In this document: piece by piece, positions 1 to 9,719 of the stretch
Numbering within the stretch: the first letter of the stretch is position 1
Layout: every line of letters begins with the position of its first letter
Assembly (NCBI GenBank): GCA_016793805.1
Contig: JAEUIZ010000029.1
Location: 1 to 64,000 of the forward strand
Reading direction: 5' to 3'
DNA: 64,000 bases
Source: Phycisphaerae bacterium
GTDB taxonomy: Bacteria; Planctomycetota; Phycisphaerae; Phycisphaerales; UBA1924
The notes under the pieces: generated by a model
Database searches by the model: none
What the model was told of the DNA's origin: nothing
The model's input: only the letters and a program-made list of their open reading frames with translations
Program-made: the position numbers and the translations under genes

Positions 1-1
1 C

Positions 2-2521
2 GGCACCGTCACCGTGGGCGGCAACGCCACCTTCACCACCGGCAACGCCAACGACGACATCACCCTCGACCAACTCGCCGTCACCGGCTCCATCGCCCTC
101 AACACCACCGGCGCCACCGGCCACGCCACCATCGTCAACGCCACGGGTATCGCGCTCGGCACCGGCACGGTCGGCGGGAACCTCTCCGCGACCGCAACGA
201 CAGGAGACATCACCGATGTCGGCCTCGTCAACGTCCTCGGCGGGGCGACCTTCACGACCAGCCAGGCCAACGCCGACATCACGCTCGACCAGTTGGTCAT
301 CGGCGGCGAGATCGGCCTGCACACCACGGGTGCCACTGGGCATGCCAGCATCACCAGTGGCACGTCGGTTGTGCTCGCGTCCAGCGCAGTGGGCGGGAAT
401 CTGTCGGTGACGGCCTTCACGGGCGACGTCACCGACTCCGGTACCGTCATCGTCGGCGGCAACGCCTCCTTCACCACCAGCAACACCAACGACGACATCA
501 CCCTCGACCAACTCGCCGTCAGCGGCACCGTGGCCCTCAACACCACCGGTGCCACGGGTCACGCCACCGTCGTCAACGCGTCAGCCCTCAACCTCGCGGC
601 ATCGACCATCGGCGGGAACCTCAGCGCGACGGCTGCCACCGGCAATGTCACCGACTCCGGCACGATCACCGTCGGCGGCAACGCATCCTTCACCGCCAGC
701 AACACCAACGACGACATCGTCGTCGACCAACTCGCCGTCGCCGGCACCGTTGCGGTCAATACCACCGGCAGCAGCGGGAACGCCTCTATCGTCAACGCCA
801 CGGCCCTCAACCTCGCGGCTTCCAACGTCGGCGGCAATCTCAGCGCAACCGCCACCACAGGCAACGTCACCGATGCCGGCACGATCACCGTGGGAGGTAA
901 CGCCGCGTTCAGCGCGAGCAACACCAACGACGACATCGTTGTCGATCAGATCGCCGTTGCCGGCGACATCTCCGTCAACACCACAGGCGCCACCGGTCAC
1001 GCCGTCGTCATCAACAACGGCGGGATCAACTTCGCTTCTTCCAACGTCGGCGGCAACCTCACCGTCACGGCGCTCGGCGGGGACATCACCGACTCGGGAG
1101 TCGTGACGGTCGGACAGACCGCTCGATTCACGACGAGCCAGGCCAATGCCGACATCGTTCTCGACCAACTCGCCACGGGCACCGCCGTAGGCGTCAACAC
1201 CACCGGCAGCACCGGGCACGCCACGATTGTCAACGCCTCGAGCGGCGGGCTCGTTGCCTCGAACGTCGGCGGGAACCTCTCGTTCACAGCCGCAAGCGGG
1301 AACATCACCAGCCTCGGACTCGTGAACGTCGGAGGCAACGCCTCGTTCGCCACCGGCGCAACCAATGCCACCATCTACCTCAATCAACTCGATGCGGGTG
1401 GCACGGTCGCTCTCTCCACCACAGGCTCGGGCGGTCACGCCACCGTCATCGAGGGATCAAGCCTCAACCTCGCCACCTCCAATGTCGGCGGCAACCTCAT
1501 CGCGCGAGCCACCACCGGCAACGTCTTCGACTCGGGCACCGTGACCGTCGGCGGGAGCGCGTCGTTCCGGACGCTGAACGCCGACGACGACATCGTCCTC
1601 GACCAACTGGCCGTCACCGGGCCGATCTCGGTCATGACCACGGGCGCAGGGGGCATGGCGATCCTTCGCAACGCCACCGCGGTCGATCTGGCGGCGGGCA
1701 GTGTCGGCGGCAACCTCCGCGTCAATGCGGCCTCCGGCAACATCACCGACTCCGGCACGGTCACGATCCTGGGCAACGCCTTCTTCACCACCGAGGCCGC
1801 CAACGCGCGAATCACCCTCGACCAGATCAACGCCACCCGCAACATCGCCCTGACCACCAGCGGCACGACGGGCCATGCGACGCTCATCAACACCAGCGGC
1901 ATCAACTTCGCCGCCACCGCGATCGGAGGAGACCTCATCGCGACTGCCCGCGCGGGCAACATCGTCGACCTCCAGACCGTGACTGTCGGCCGAAACGCCG
2001 TCTTCACCACACAGCAGGCCAATGGCAAGATCAACGTGGACCAGGTCGGGATCACCGGCTCGGCCTCGCTCAACACGACCGGCGTCTCTGGCAACGCGAC
2101 GATCGTCAACGCCGGCACGCTTCTGCTCGGGGCCTCCGACATCGGCGGCTCGCTCCTCGCTCGCGCCACCACCGGCAACCTCATCGACGTCGGCACCGTC
2201 CGCGTCGCGGGCAGCGCACGGTTCATCACCGCCCAACTCAATCGCACCATCAACGTCAACGAACTCGACGTGACCGGCGGCATCTCGCTCGCCACCTCGG
2301 GCGCCGGCGCCCACGCCGTCGTCGTCAACTCCCGAGCCGTCTTCCTCGGTGCCTCCAACGTGGGCGGCAACCTCTCCGTCACGGCGACCACCGGCGGGAT
2401 CACCGACACCGGCGCGATCAACGTCGGCGGCAGCGCCACCTTCCGCATCTTCCAGTCCGGCTCGTCGTTCAGCATCGATCAGGTCAACGCCGGCGGTGCG
2501 ATCGTCTTCATCGGGCCGTGA
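2..2521 (+). CDS. Giant tandem-repeat surface protein, C-terminal part (5' truncated)
   Basis: The frame is open from the left edge, so the true start lies outside the window; the visible 839 or so codons end in TGA at 2519-2521. Almost all of it is one 74-residue unit repeated about 11.3 times. Each unit carries VGGNASFTT, then DDIxLDQLAV, then LNTTGATGHATIVNA, then NLAAS-VGGNLSATATTG-ITD. The Gly/Asn/Thr/Ala richness, short beta-prone segments and absence of Cys fit a right-handed beta-helix or filamentous-haemagglutinin-like adhesin exported to the surface; this is inference from the repeat style. The last unit is cut half-way and ends FIGP with no visible membrane anchor. A terminator hairpin follows directly. 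No function can be named. Confidence 0.8.
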   Translation, partial: GTVTVGGNATFTTGNANDDITLDQLAVTGSIALNTTGATGHATIVNATGIALGTGTVGGNLSATATTGDITDVGLVNVLGGATFTTSQANADITLDQLVIGGEIGLHTTGATGHASITSGTSVVLASSAVGGNLSVTAFTGDVTDSGTVIVGGNASFTTSNTNDDITLDQLAVSGTVALNTTGATGHATVVNASALNLAASTIGGNLSATAATGNVTDSGTITVGGNASFTASNTNDDIVVDQLAVAGTVAVNTTGSSGNASIVNATALNLAASNVGGNLSATATTGNVTDAGTITVGGNAAFSASNTNDDIVVDQIAVAGDISVNTTGATGHAVVINNGGINFASSNVGGNLTVTALGGDITDSGVVTVGQTARFTTSQANADIVLDQLATGTAVGVNTTGSTGHATIVNASSGGLVASNVGGNLSFTAASGNITSLGLVNVGGNASFATGATNATIYLNQLDAGGTVALSTTGSGGHATVIEGSSLNLATSNVGGNLIARATTGNVFDSGTVTVGGSASFRTLNADDDIVLDQLAVTGPISVMTTGAGGMAILRNATAVDLAAGSVGGNLRVNAASGNITDSGTVTILGNAFFTTEAANARITLDQINATRNIALTTSGTTGHATLINTSGINFAATAIGGDLIATARAGNIVDLQTVTVGRNAVFTTQQANGKINVDQVGITGSASLNTTGVSGNATIVNAGTLLLGASDIGGSLLARATTGNLIDVGTVRVAGSARFITAQLNRTINVNELDVTGGISLATSGAGAHAVVVNSRAVFLGASNVGGNLSVTATTGGITDTGAINVGGSATFRIFQSGSSFSIDQVNAGGAIVFIGP
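17..2460 (+). repeat. 222-bp tandem repeat array (about 11 units)
   Basis: The motif encoding GGNA(T/S)F recurs every 222 bp (about 17, 239, 461 and onward), giving eleven 74-codon units in phase with the reading frame. The clearest similarity is among units 1 and 3-5 (roughly 1-1080), where long stretches match at the DNA level. Units after about 1100 are more diverged, which suggests the upstream copies were homogenised more recently. Confidence 0.85.
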
Positions 2522-2558
2522 TCGCTCCGCCCGCCCTCCTCGCCTCGCTGCTCACCCA

Positions 2559-2587
2559 GGGCCCGGCATCACGCCGGGCCCTTCTTC
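2559..2587 (+). terminator. Rho-independent terminator (possibly bidirectional)
   Basis: A perfect 9-bp stem, GGGCCCGGC (2559-2567) and GCCGGGCCC (2573-2581), closes a 5-nt loop and is followed by TTCTTC. It lies 38 bp after the stop of the repeat protein and just beyond the 3' end of the convergent gene, so it can serve both directions. Confidence 0.6.
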
Positions 2588-4742
2588 ATTTCGCGCTCGC
2601 AGCCGCGGGGACCTTCTGAACGGTGTAATACGCCACCGCGTGCAGCAACGGCTGTCCCTGCGCGTCGCGCACGCCCGGCATCGCCAGTTCATGCACGTAC
2701 CCCATGCCCCCGGAACGCATCCGATCCAGCCGCAACCGCACCGAGCGAGGACCCAACACCTCGACCGCCGTGATCGCCGGCCGCTGTGTCTCCATCTCGG
2801 CCGACCCATACTGCGGGTGGTACTCGTACGTGTAACTCGACATCGAGTACGAACTCGCCTGGCCCGCCAACGCGGGGTTCATGTCCCGCGTGAACGTCAG
2901 CACAAAGCCGTCCGGTGCGATTCGCATGGTCTTGACCTCGAACGGCACCTGGCCCGTCCACGCGATCCGTTGCAGCCCAAAGCGCAGCCGTCCCGTCGAT
3001 CCCCACCCGCGATCCGTCTGGCCCACGAACATCGACCCATCTCCGCCCCAGCAGAGCCGATTCACCCCGCTATCGAGCGCCTCACGGAATGGAAAGCACG
3101 CGCCCTGGTAGTGCCCGTCGACCTTCTCCAGGTCCACCCGCATCACCAGGCACAGCGTCTGATCCCCGACGAACACCTGCCCCTCGTACGGCCCAAACCT
3201 GCCCGCGCCCTCGCTCGTCGGCGGCGGGTACAGCAAGAAGTCCGCCGTCGATTGCCCCATCTTCTTGTACGGGAACCACACCGTCGCCGGCTGCATCGGC
3301 GGGTCCGCGTCGCCCTGCTTCCAGTCCGAGCGCCACCGCAGCGACGCCGGATGCCCGGCCCACGAGCCCCGCACCAACTCCGTCATCCGGTTCGTGCCCA
3401 CGAAGTCGCCCTGATTGTCGAGGTAGAACATCGCGCCGTCCGAATACTCCCCGATCCCGTTCGGCGAGCGCAGCCCGTCCGACCACGGCTCCATCGTTCC
3501 GTCCGGCGTCAGCCGCAACGCCCACCCGCGATACGGCACCACCGACTTCCCCAACGCGTCGCAGAACCCCACGTTCAGCGTGATCCACGCGTTGCCCGCT
3601 CGATCAAACTTCGGCCCGAACGCGAACTCGTGGTAGTTTCCCGAGACGCCCCACCCCGAGCACGCCGTCTCGTAGATGTCCGCCACGTCGTCGCCGTTCG
3701 TGTCCTCCAGCCGCGTGAGTTCCCCGCGCTGGACGCAGTAGACGCTCACGCGGTCCTTGCCCGCCGCGTCTTTCTCTCGCCGCACCGCCAGCCCCAGCGG
3801 CTCGTGCAGGCCGGACGCGAACCGCGTGAACCTCGCGTTGTACGCCGGCGACTCGTACGCCCCGTCCACGATCCACACCTCGCCGCGTCGCGTCGAGATG
3901 ATCGGCCGCGCCTCGCCCTTCGCGTTCGGGGGCAGCACGTCCAGCCCGCCCACCTCCAGCGCGATCGACGCCGGCACCGGGATCGTCGTCGCCGTGTAAT
4001 ACCGCTCCTCCTCCGTCGGCGGAAAGTCCCGATTCAGTTGGTATTGCAACTGCGCGTCGATCATCGGATTGAGCGTGGGCCGGTTGTTGATCTGGTACTC
4101 CCACGACCCCGCGCCCTGGATCACCTTCGCCAGGACGTGGTTCACACCCTTGACCAGGTCCAGCCGAACCGTGTGATCCTCGGGGTTCATCCCCCGCGGC
4201 ACGTCCGCATCCACCACGAGTTTCCCGTTGATCCAGAACCGCAGCCCATCGTCCGAGCCCATCTGCACCGTGTAACTCGTCGCCTTGGCCGCCGTGATCG
4301 TCGTGTAGAGGTACCCCGCCGCGTTCACGTTCAGGTCCGGGTCGTCGAACTCGTTGAACCGCACCGCTCGGTTCGACGCATCCCCGATCGCCCGCCACCT
4401 GGCCTTGAAGCCGCCCTTGCCCTCATATTCCGCCGCCAGATTCGGCCCCGGGCCGTTGGCCTGCATCCGCGCCAACTCGGCCTCGGGGGCCAGCACCGTC
4501 GCCAGGTCCTTCTTCCCGCTCCCCTTCGCGGGGAACGGCGCGAGGATGTACCACGAGCCCCACACCCCGGTGTCCGGATTCAGCAGGTTGATCATCCGCA
4601 GTTCGGTCGCCTGCCGCGTCCCCTGCTTCTCATACACCACTCCGCCGATCTTGATCGGCGCGCCCGGCCCCTGCCCCGCCGCCGACACGACAACCCCCGC
4701 CCACATCGCCAGTCCCAGCACGCCCGCTCGCACTCGACCCAT
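2586..4742 (-). CDS. Secreted PA14-like / sorbosone-dehydrogenase-type beta-propeller protein (paralogue 2)
   Basis: The 718-aa product has a signal peptide (about 1-23). A PA14-like carbohydrate-binding region covers roughly residues 95-225 and contains GSDDGLRFWINGK near 160. From about 260 to 640 it resembles the glucose/sorbosone dehydrogenase propeller (GGLDVLP, SGNYHEFAFGPK, DGLRSPNGIG, VWFPYKKMGQ, TDRGWGSTG). A short C-terminal beta domain begins SYTYEYHPQYG. It starts at ATG with GGAG upstream. It lies 6 bp after its paralogue, which has the same domain order, and downstream of a multihaem cytochrome c, so the three probably share one transcript. The family suggests oxidation or binding of a sugar-like ligand outside the cytoplasm; substrate and activity are unknown. 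Confidence 0.75.
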   Translation of the reverse strand: MGRVRAGVLGLAMWAGVVVSAAGQGPGAPIKIGGVVYEKQGTRQATELRMINLLNPDTGVWGSWYILAPFPAKGSGKKDLATVLAPEAELARMQANGPGPNLAAEYEGKGGFKARWRAIGDASNRAVRFNEFDDPDLNVNAAGYLYTTITAAKATSYTVQMGSDDGLRFWINGKLVVDADVPRGMNPEDHTVRLDLVKGVNHVLAKVIQGAGSWEYQINNRPTLNPMIDAQLQYQLNRDFPPTEEERYYTATTIPVPASIALEVGGLDVLPPNAKGEARPIISTRRGEVWIVDGAYESPAYNARFTRFASGLHEPLGLAVRREKDAAGKDRVSVYCVQRGELTRLEDTNGDDVADIYETACSGWGVSGNYHEFAFGPKFDRAGNAWITLNVGFCDALGKSVVPYRGWALRLTPDGTMEPWSDGLRSPNGIGEYSDGAMFYLDNQGDFVGTNRMTELVRGSWAGHPASLRWRSDWKQGDADPPMQPATVWFPYKKMGQSTADFLLYPPPTSEGAGRFGPYEGQVFVGDQTLCLVMRVDLEKVDGHYQGACFPFREALDSGVNRLCWGGDGSMFVGQTDRGWGSTGRLRFGLQRIAWTGQVPFEVKTMRIAPDGFVLTFTRDMNPALAGQASSYSMSSYTYEYHPQYGSAEMETQRPAITAVEVLGPRSVRLRLDRMRSGGMGYVHELAMPGVRDAQGQPLLHAVAYYTVQKVPAAASAK

Positions 4743-4748
4743 GGCCGT

Positions 4749-6899
4749 TCACTCCGGCAAACGCTGCACCGTGTAGTACGCCCGATCGTGGAGGAGCGCC
4801 TCGCCGTCCTCCGCCGCCACCCCGACCGCCTTCAACTCGTACACGTATCCCATCCCTCCGTGACGCATCTCGTCCAGCCGGAGCCGGACCGACCGCGGCC
4901 CCTCGCGCTCGACGGACGTGATCGCGTGCGTTCGCGTGTCCTTCTCTTCCGACCCATACTGCGGATGGTACTCGTACGTGTAACTCGACACCCCGAACGC
5001 CCCCGGCCGCAGCGCTCCCTCGCCCACGTCGCGCGTGAACTCCAGCACGAACCCGTCCCGCCGCACGCGCATCGCCAGGATCTCCATCGGAGTCCGCCCA
5101 GTCCAGATGATCCGCTGCAATCCCTCCCGCTTCGGCCCGGTCGATCCCCACCCCCGGTCCGTCATCCCAACGAACATCGACCCGTCCTTGCCCCACGCCA
5201 GCCGATGCACCCCCGATGCCAGCCCGCGACGGAACGGGAAACACGCACCCTGGTACTCGCCACCGACTCGCTCGAGGAACACGCGGAACACCTCGCAGGT
5301 CGTCTGGTCGCCCACGAACACCTGCCCCGCAAACGGCCCGAACGCGCCGCCGCGATCATCCAGCAGGATGTCACTCGCCGACTGCCCCATCTTCTTGTAC
5401 GGGAACCACACCGCCGGCCACGTCACCTCCGGCACCGGCTTGCCCTCCGCGCGCCAGTCCTTCCCATACCCCTCGCGGAACCTCAGGCTCGCCTGATGCC
5501 CGTAGAACGCGCCCTCCTTCAGGTGGCACAACTTGTTCGTTGCCACGTAGTCGCCCTGGTTGTCCGTGTAGAACATCTCCCCGTCCGGGCCCATCCCGAT
5601 CCCGTCCGGCGAACGCAGCCCGTCCGCCACCTTGGACATCCGCCCCGCGTCCGGCCCACGCAACGGAATCCGCACCGACCACCCGCGCGTCGGCACCGTC
5701 GTCCCCATCGTCGTCTCCGCGTCGATGTGCGCCAGGTTCAGATTCACCCGTGCCTCGCCCTGCGCATCCAGTTTCGGCCCGAACGCGTACTCGTGATAGT
5801 TCCCCGTGATCTGCCACCCGTCGCAGATCGTCTCGAACGCCACCGGCCCGCCAAGACCCCTAAACCCATCCGGCGAGACGATCCGCGTCAGTTCTCCGCG
5901 CTGCGCCACCACAAACTCCACTCCGTCGCGCCCCCCGATCACCCGCAGCCCCAGCGGCTCCTGCAACCCCCGCGCGATCCGACGCCAACTCGTACCGACC
6001 GCCGGCGTCTCATACGCCCCATCCACCACGTACACCTCGCCGCGCCGCGTGCTCAGCGCCGGGCTCCCGTCGGGCATCACGTCCAGCCCGCCGACCTCCG
6101 CCGAAACGTGCCGCGGATGTGGGATCGTCGCCAGCCGATAGAACCGCGACTCCTCGTCCGGGAAGTCCGCGTCGAGTTGCCAGTCCAGCGCCGCCTCGAC
6201 CGCCGAATCCAAACTCTCGTCCAGCGTCATCTGGATCGACCACTCCCCCTTCCCCTGCGTCACCTTGGCCAGGAAGTGGTTCACGCCCTTTCGCAGCCGA
6301 AGTGCCACACGGTGCTCGCCGGGGCTCAGCGCGCGTTCCACCGCCGCCTCCACGACGACCTGCCCGTTGAGCCACGCGCGCAGCCCGTCGTCGCTCCCCA
6401 GCCCGATCATCGCCGTCGTGTCCCGGTCTGCCTCGATCCGCCGATACGCATACGCCGCCGCGAACTCTGCGGCACCGCCTTCGAGCCCTTCGCGCAGATC
6501 GATCGGCCCCAGCCCGCCCGTGCCCCCGATTGCGTTCCGCTCCTCGACCCGTGTCCATCCGATCTCGCCCGACTTGCCCGTGTATCGCCGCGCGAGGTCC
6601 GGCCCCGGGCCGCCTGCCCGCATCCGCGACAACTCCCGCTCCGGCTCGTGCGCAAGGTCGATCCGCTTCGCCCCCTCCGGCTGGTCAAACGGCCGCAGCA
6701 CGAACCACGGCCCCCACACCACCCCGCTCCCCGTCAGCGACGCCACCATCGCCGCTCGTGTTTCGGCTCTCGTCGCCAGTTTTACATACAGCCGGCCGCC
6801 GATGGCCGCCAGCTCCTGCCCCGTCGCCGCGCCCGTCGTCGCCGCCAACGCAACCAGCGGCGCGCACGCCTGCCACAGCCGGGGCCGCTTCGCGTTCAC
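4749..6899 (-). CDS. Secreted PA14-like / sorbosone-dehydrogenase-type beta-propeller protein (paralogue 1)
   Basis: This 716-aa protein is a paralogue of the next gene downstream and shares its whole layout: signal peptide (about 1-27, ending ATGQ), a PA14-like region with GSDDGLRAWLNGQ near 168, propeller motifs (GGLDVMP, GNYHEYAFGPK, DGLRSPDGIG, VWFPYKKMGQ, TDRGWGSTG) and the C-terminal SYTYEYHPQYG block. The start is GTG at 6897-6899 and overlaps the stop of the cytochrome gene by four bases (GTGA), so translation is probably coupled. Two related propellers may bind different ligands or form a heterodimer that hands electrons to the cytochrome. That is inference; no cofactor site is certain from the sequence. 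Confidence 0.75.
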   Translation of the reverse strand: MNAKRPRLWQACAPLVALAATTGAATGQELAAIGGRLYVKLATRAETRAAMVASLTGSGVVWGPWFVLRPFDQPEGAKRIDLAHEPERELSRMRAGGPGPDLARRYTGKSGEIGWTRVEERNAIGGTGGLGPIDLREGLEGGAAEFAAAYAYRRIEADRDTTAMIGLGSDDGLRAWLNGQVVVEAAVERALSPGEHRVALRLRKGVNHFLAKVTQGKGEWSIQMTLDESLDSAVEAALDWQLDADFPDEESRFYRLATIPHPRHVSAEVGGLDVMPDGSPALSTRRGEVYVVDGAYETPAVGTSWRRIARGLQEPLGLRVIGGRDGVEFVVAQRGELTRIVSPDGFRGLGGPVAFETICDGWQITGNYHEYAFGPKLDAQGEARVNLNLAHIDAETTMGTTVPTRGWSVRIPLRGPDAGRMSKVADGLRSPDGIGMGPDGEMFYTDNQGDYVATNKLCHLKEGAFYGHQASLRFREGYGKDWRAEGKPVPEVTWPAVWFPYKKMGQSASDILLDDRGGAFGPFAGQVFVGDQTTCEVFRVFLERVGGEYQGACFPFRRGLASGVHRLAWGKDGSMFVGMTDRGWGSTGPKREGLQRIIWTGRTPMEILAMRVRRDGFVLEFTRDVGEGALRPGAFGVSSYTYEYHPQYGSEEKDTRTHAITSVEREGPRSVRLRLDEMRHGGMGYVYELKAVGVAAEDGEALLHDRAYYTVQRLPE

Positions 6900-9655
6900 G
6901 GCCGAATCTCGACGCTGAACGTCACCGCCGCCGCCGCATCTTTCGCTCGCACGCCGACCAGCCTCGTCTTGTCATCACCTGCCTCGATGACCTCAGCCAC
7001 GTTCTCGATCGCCGTGCTGCCCGCGGCCTTCTCGCCCGCGTTGACCCACACCGTCGCGCCCGCCGGCACGCCCCGCACCACGAACGTCCGACGGATCATC
7101 GCTCCCAACTCCGCCGGCTCGAATCGCTCCTCTACCGTCACGCCCTCGCCGATCTCGTACCGGAAACTCGGCACGCCCGCCTCGTCGAGCGAGTAGCCGC
7201 GGAACCGATACCCGGCGGGCGCTCCCGTCGCCCTCGGCCACTTCTCGGGCTTTGCCCCGATCACGAGCGCCGGGCCGCTCGGCGCCGTCCAGATCGTCGG
7301 CCCGCGTCCGCCCGTGATCGTCCCGCCCCGGCCCTTCCACGCCCCCGTCGCGTCGATGAACTCGCCCTTCCACGCCGACACCAGCCGAACGCCCTCGGCG
7401 TCGAACGCGAAATGCACGCCGCTCGGATACCCCACCGCGATCGCCCGGCTTCCCGCGTCCTTCAGGAAACTCCGGAACACCGTCGGCCGGTCCTCGATCG
7501 CCACAGGCAGCCCCGCGCCGCTCGGCAAGCCCTCCGGCGGCGCCGCCGCTTTCGCCGCGCACAAGTACGCCCACAACGCCTCGCTCTGCCGATTCGCGTC
7601 TCCGCCGAACACGTCCGCCACGGAGCCTCGACCCGTCTCAAAGAACGCCGTCATCCGCGTCCCGGGCTTGAATCGCTGCGGGTCCATGATGTACGGCCGC
7701 CACCACGAAGGGCGGATCCGCTCCGCCATCGCCGTCATCTCCGGCCCCGCCGTCCCCGCGCTCTTGCCCCCGAACGTGTGGCACGAGATGCAGTTCATAC
7801 CCTTCTCGCCCACCAATCGCCGCCCCGCCCGCACCAACTCGTCCGTCGGCTTGCTCGCTTCCGTCTCCTCCGCCGTCGTCACGCCCTCGGTCGCCGACAG
7901 CATCGCGTGGAGCCCGCCCACGACGCCCTCGCCGAACTGCGGCATCCGCGTCGCCATGTACGGCCTCGCCCGCCCGCCCTCCACCAGGACCCTCCGCAGC
8001 CAGTCCGCACGCAACTTCCCGCCCACGCCCGTCAGCCGCGGCGGGAATCGGCCCTCGTCGCCCAGTTCCGTCTCGTCCGTGGTGCGGAAGTACGCCTTCA
8101 ACTCGTCCGCTGGCCCGCCGAATCCCTCGTGCTCGTGACAGTTCCGGCACCCCAGCGCCGACACCAGCAACCGCGCCTCGTCCAGCGGCGCTCGCGCAGT
8201 CCGGCCCACCGCCGACAGCCCCGCACCTAGGTCCGCTCGCTCGCTCGTGGTCAGCGTGTATCTCGGCGTGGCCTTGTCGTTCGCGTCCAGACATCCCTTC
8301 CCCGCCGTCAGCCGCGACATCGGCTTGCCCGTCCCCTTCCAGCCCGGCTGCGTCGCCCCAAACTCGTGGCACGCCACGCACCCGCGCGCCGCGAACGCCG
8401 CTCGTCCCGCCGCCGCTTTCCCCTCGTCAGAGACGAACCCGCCGCCGGCCTTCCCCTCGCCCCATGTCTTCACCAGGTACACCGCGATCAGGTCCGCCTC
8501 TTCTGCGCTCAGCGACATCGACGGCATTCGTCCCGCCGGCCGCGACTTGAGCGGGTCCTGCAGAAACGCCGACAACTCCGTCGCTTTCCACTTCCCGGCG
8601 ATCGCGCCGAACGGATGCGCCGCCCTCCCTTGCGGCATCGCTCCGGGCGAGCCCTCTCCAAAGACGCTCGCCGCCGGCTCGAGCGCCCCGTGGCATGCCA
8701 CGCACCCAACCGTGTGATACAGCCGCCGACCCAGGTCCGCGCCCTGCGTCTCGGTCCCCAGCGGCTCCGTTTCCCACGGGCCGCCCATGCTCGCCAGGAA
8801 GTGCACGATCGCCTCTGCGTCCACTGCGTCCTTGGGCGTCTCCCCGATCACGTCCGGCATTCCGCACCCAGGCTTCATGCCCTGCGGATCCGTCACCCAT
8901 CGCCGCAAGAACTCCGGCGCCGCTCGCTTGCCGATCGTCGACAGGTCCGGGCCCATCCGCCGAAGAACCGCCGCGCTTGCCGAGCCCCCCGAGTCCGCCG
9001 AGTGGCAGTTCACGCACCCCAACTCGCTCAGCAGCACTCGCCCGCGCAGCGCCCGCTCGGCCTCCTCAACTCCCTTCATCCCGAACGGCGGGACGCTCGC
9101 CACGGCCATCGGGATCGGTTCCGGCCTGAATCCCGCCTTGCCAACACCCTCTTTCTCCCAGAACGTGCGCACACTCGCGGGCCCCGTTCCGGCGCGGGCC
9201 ATCGCGACCGCCACCGTCGACGACCCGACCGGCAGGTCGATCCAGCCCGTCCACCTCGTGCCGGACGCGCTCGAAACCTCGCCGGCTTTCGCGCTCCCCG
9301 CCCCGTACACCGTCAGGCGTGCCGTCCCGCCGGAGGCCTCGACTCCGAAGCGATACCGTCCAGCGGCCTCGATCGCCACTCGGGCCGTGTGCGTGGTCTG
9401 CTCCGCCGCGGGCGTCCCCGATGCCAGCACCTCGCGCTCACTCAGCACAAACGCCGCGTTCGCCGCGTGCAGTTTCGCCGTCTCTTTCCCGCCGACGGAG
9501 ACTTGCGCGTACCACCCCGGCACGCGCGGCTCGGGCTGCTTCGGCGGCTGCTGCCCCAGGGCCGACACCAGCCCAACCGTCCCCAGTCCGATCGCGCTCG
9601 CCAGACCCCACGCGACCCCCGCCCGACTCGACCACCGCCTCGGCGCACGCGACAT
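6896..9655 (-). CDS. Exported five-haem cytochrome c-type protein
   Basis: The 919-aa product has five CxxCH haem c sites: CVNCH (about 214), CVACH (318), CVACH (426), CRNCH (503) and CISCH (622). The N-terminus (MSRAPRRW, then a hydrophobic stretch ending ALGQQ) is a signal peptide or anchor. Residues 50-200 look beta-rich. The last 250 residues carry no haem motif and end in a beta domain. The ATG at 9655 was chosen because AAGGAG lies 7 bases upstream and because an earlier start would run into the neighbouring gene's end. It is the first gene of the operon with the two propeller proteins and is the likely electron acceptor or relay in the periplasm. Terminal partners are not in the window. 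Confidence 0.85.
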   Translation of the reverse strand: MSRAPRRWSSRAGVAWGLASAIGLGTVGLVSALGQQPPKQPEPRVPGWYAQVSVGGKETAKLHAANAAFVLSEREVLASGTPAAEQTTHTARVAIEAAGRYRFGVEASGGTARLTVYGAGSAKAGEVSSASGTRWTGWIDLPVGSSTVAVAMARAGTGPASVRTFWEKEGVGKAGFRPEPIPMAVASVPPFGMKGVEEAERALRGRVLLSELGCVNCHSADSGGSASAAVLRRMGPDLSTIGKRAAPEFLRRWVTDPQGMKPGCGMPDVIGETPKDAVDAEAIVHFLASMGGPWETEPLGTETQGADLGRRLYHTVGCVACHGALEPAASVFGEGSPGAMPQGRAAHPFGAIAGKWKATELSAFLQDPLKSRPAGRMPSMSLSAEEADLIAVYLVKTWGEGKAGGGFVSDEGKAAAGRAAFAARGCVACHEFGATQPGWKGTGKPMSRLTAGKGCLDANDKATPRYTLTTSERADLGAGLSAVGRTARAPLDEARLLVSALGCRNCHEHEGFGGPADELKAYFRTTDETELGDEGRFPPRLTGVGGKLRADWLRRVLVEGGRARPYMATRMPQFGEGVVGGLHAMLSATEGVTTAEETEASKPTDELVRAGRRLVGEKGMNCISCHTFGGKSAGTAGPEMTAMAERIRPSWWRPYIMDPQRFKPGTRMTAFFETGRGSVADVFGGDANRQSEALWAYLCAAKAAAPPEGLPSGAGLPVAIEDRPTVFRSFLKDAGSRAIAVGYPSGVHFAFDAEGVRLVSAWKGEFIDATGAWKGRGGTITGGRGPTIWTAPSGPALVIGAKPEKWPRATGAPAGYRFRGYSLDEAGVPSFRYEIGEGVTVEERFEPAELGAMIRRTFVVRGVPAGATVWVNAGEKAAGSTAIENVAEVIEAGDDKTRLVGVRAKDAAAAVTFSVEIRP

Positions 9656-9719
9656 GCTCGGACTCCTTGCAGAGCCCGACACGATACCAGACTGTTCCTC
9701 TTTCCGCGAGGCCCAGAGC

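Noticed and set aside
581-2475. Several long antisense frames over the repeat array
   Set aside because: They repeat with the same 222-bp period and have low-complexity composition; the + frame carries the beta-helix pattern.
1-2521. CRISPR-like array
   Set aside because: The repeat is coding, in phase, and has no unique spacers.
2349-7196. 1615-codon open frame on the + strand
   Set aside because: It is antisense to the propeller/cytochrome operon, is Arg/Pro/His-rich with no domains, and is a normal shadow of high-GC coding on the other strand.
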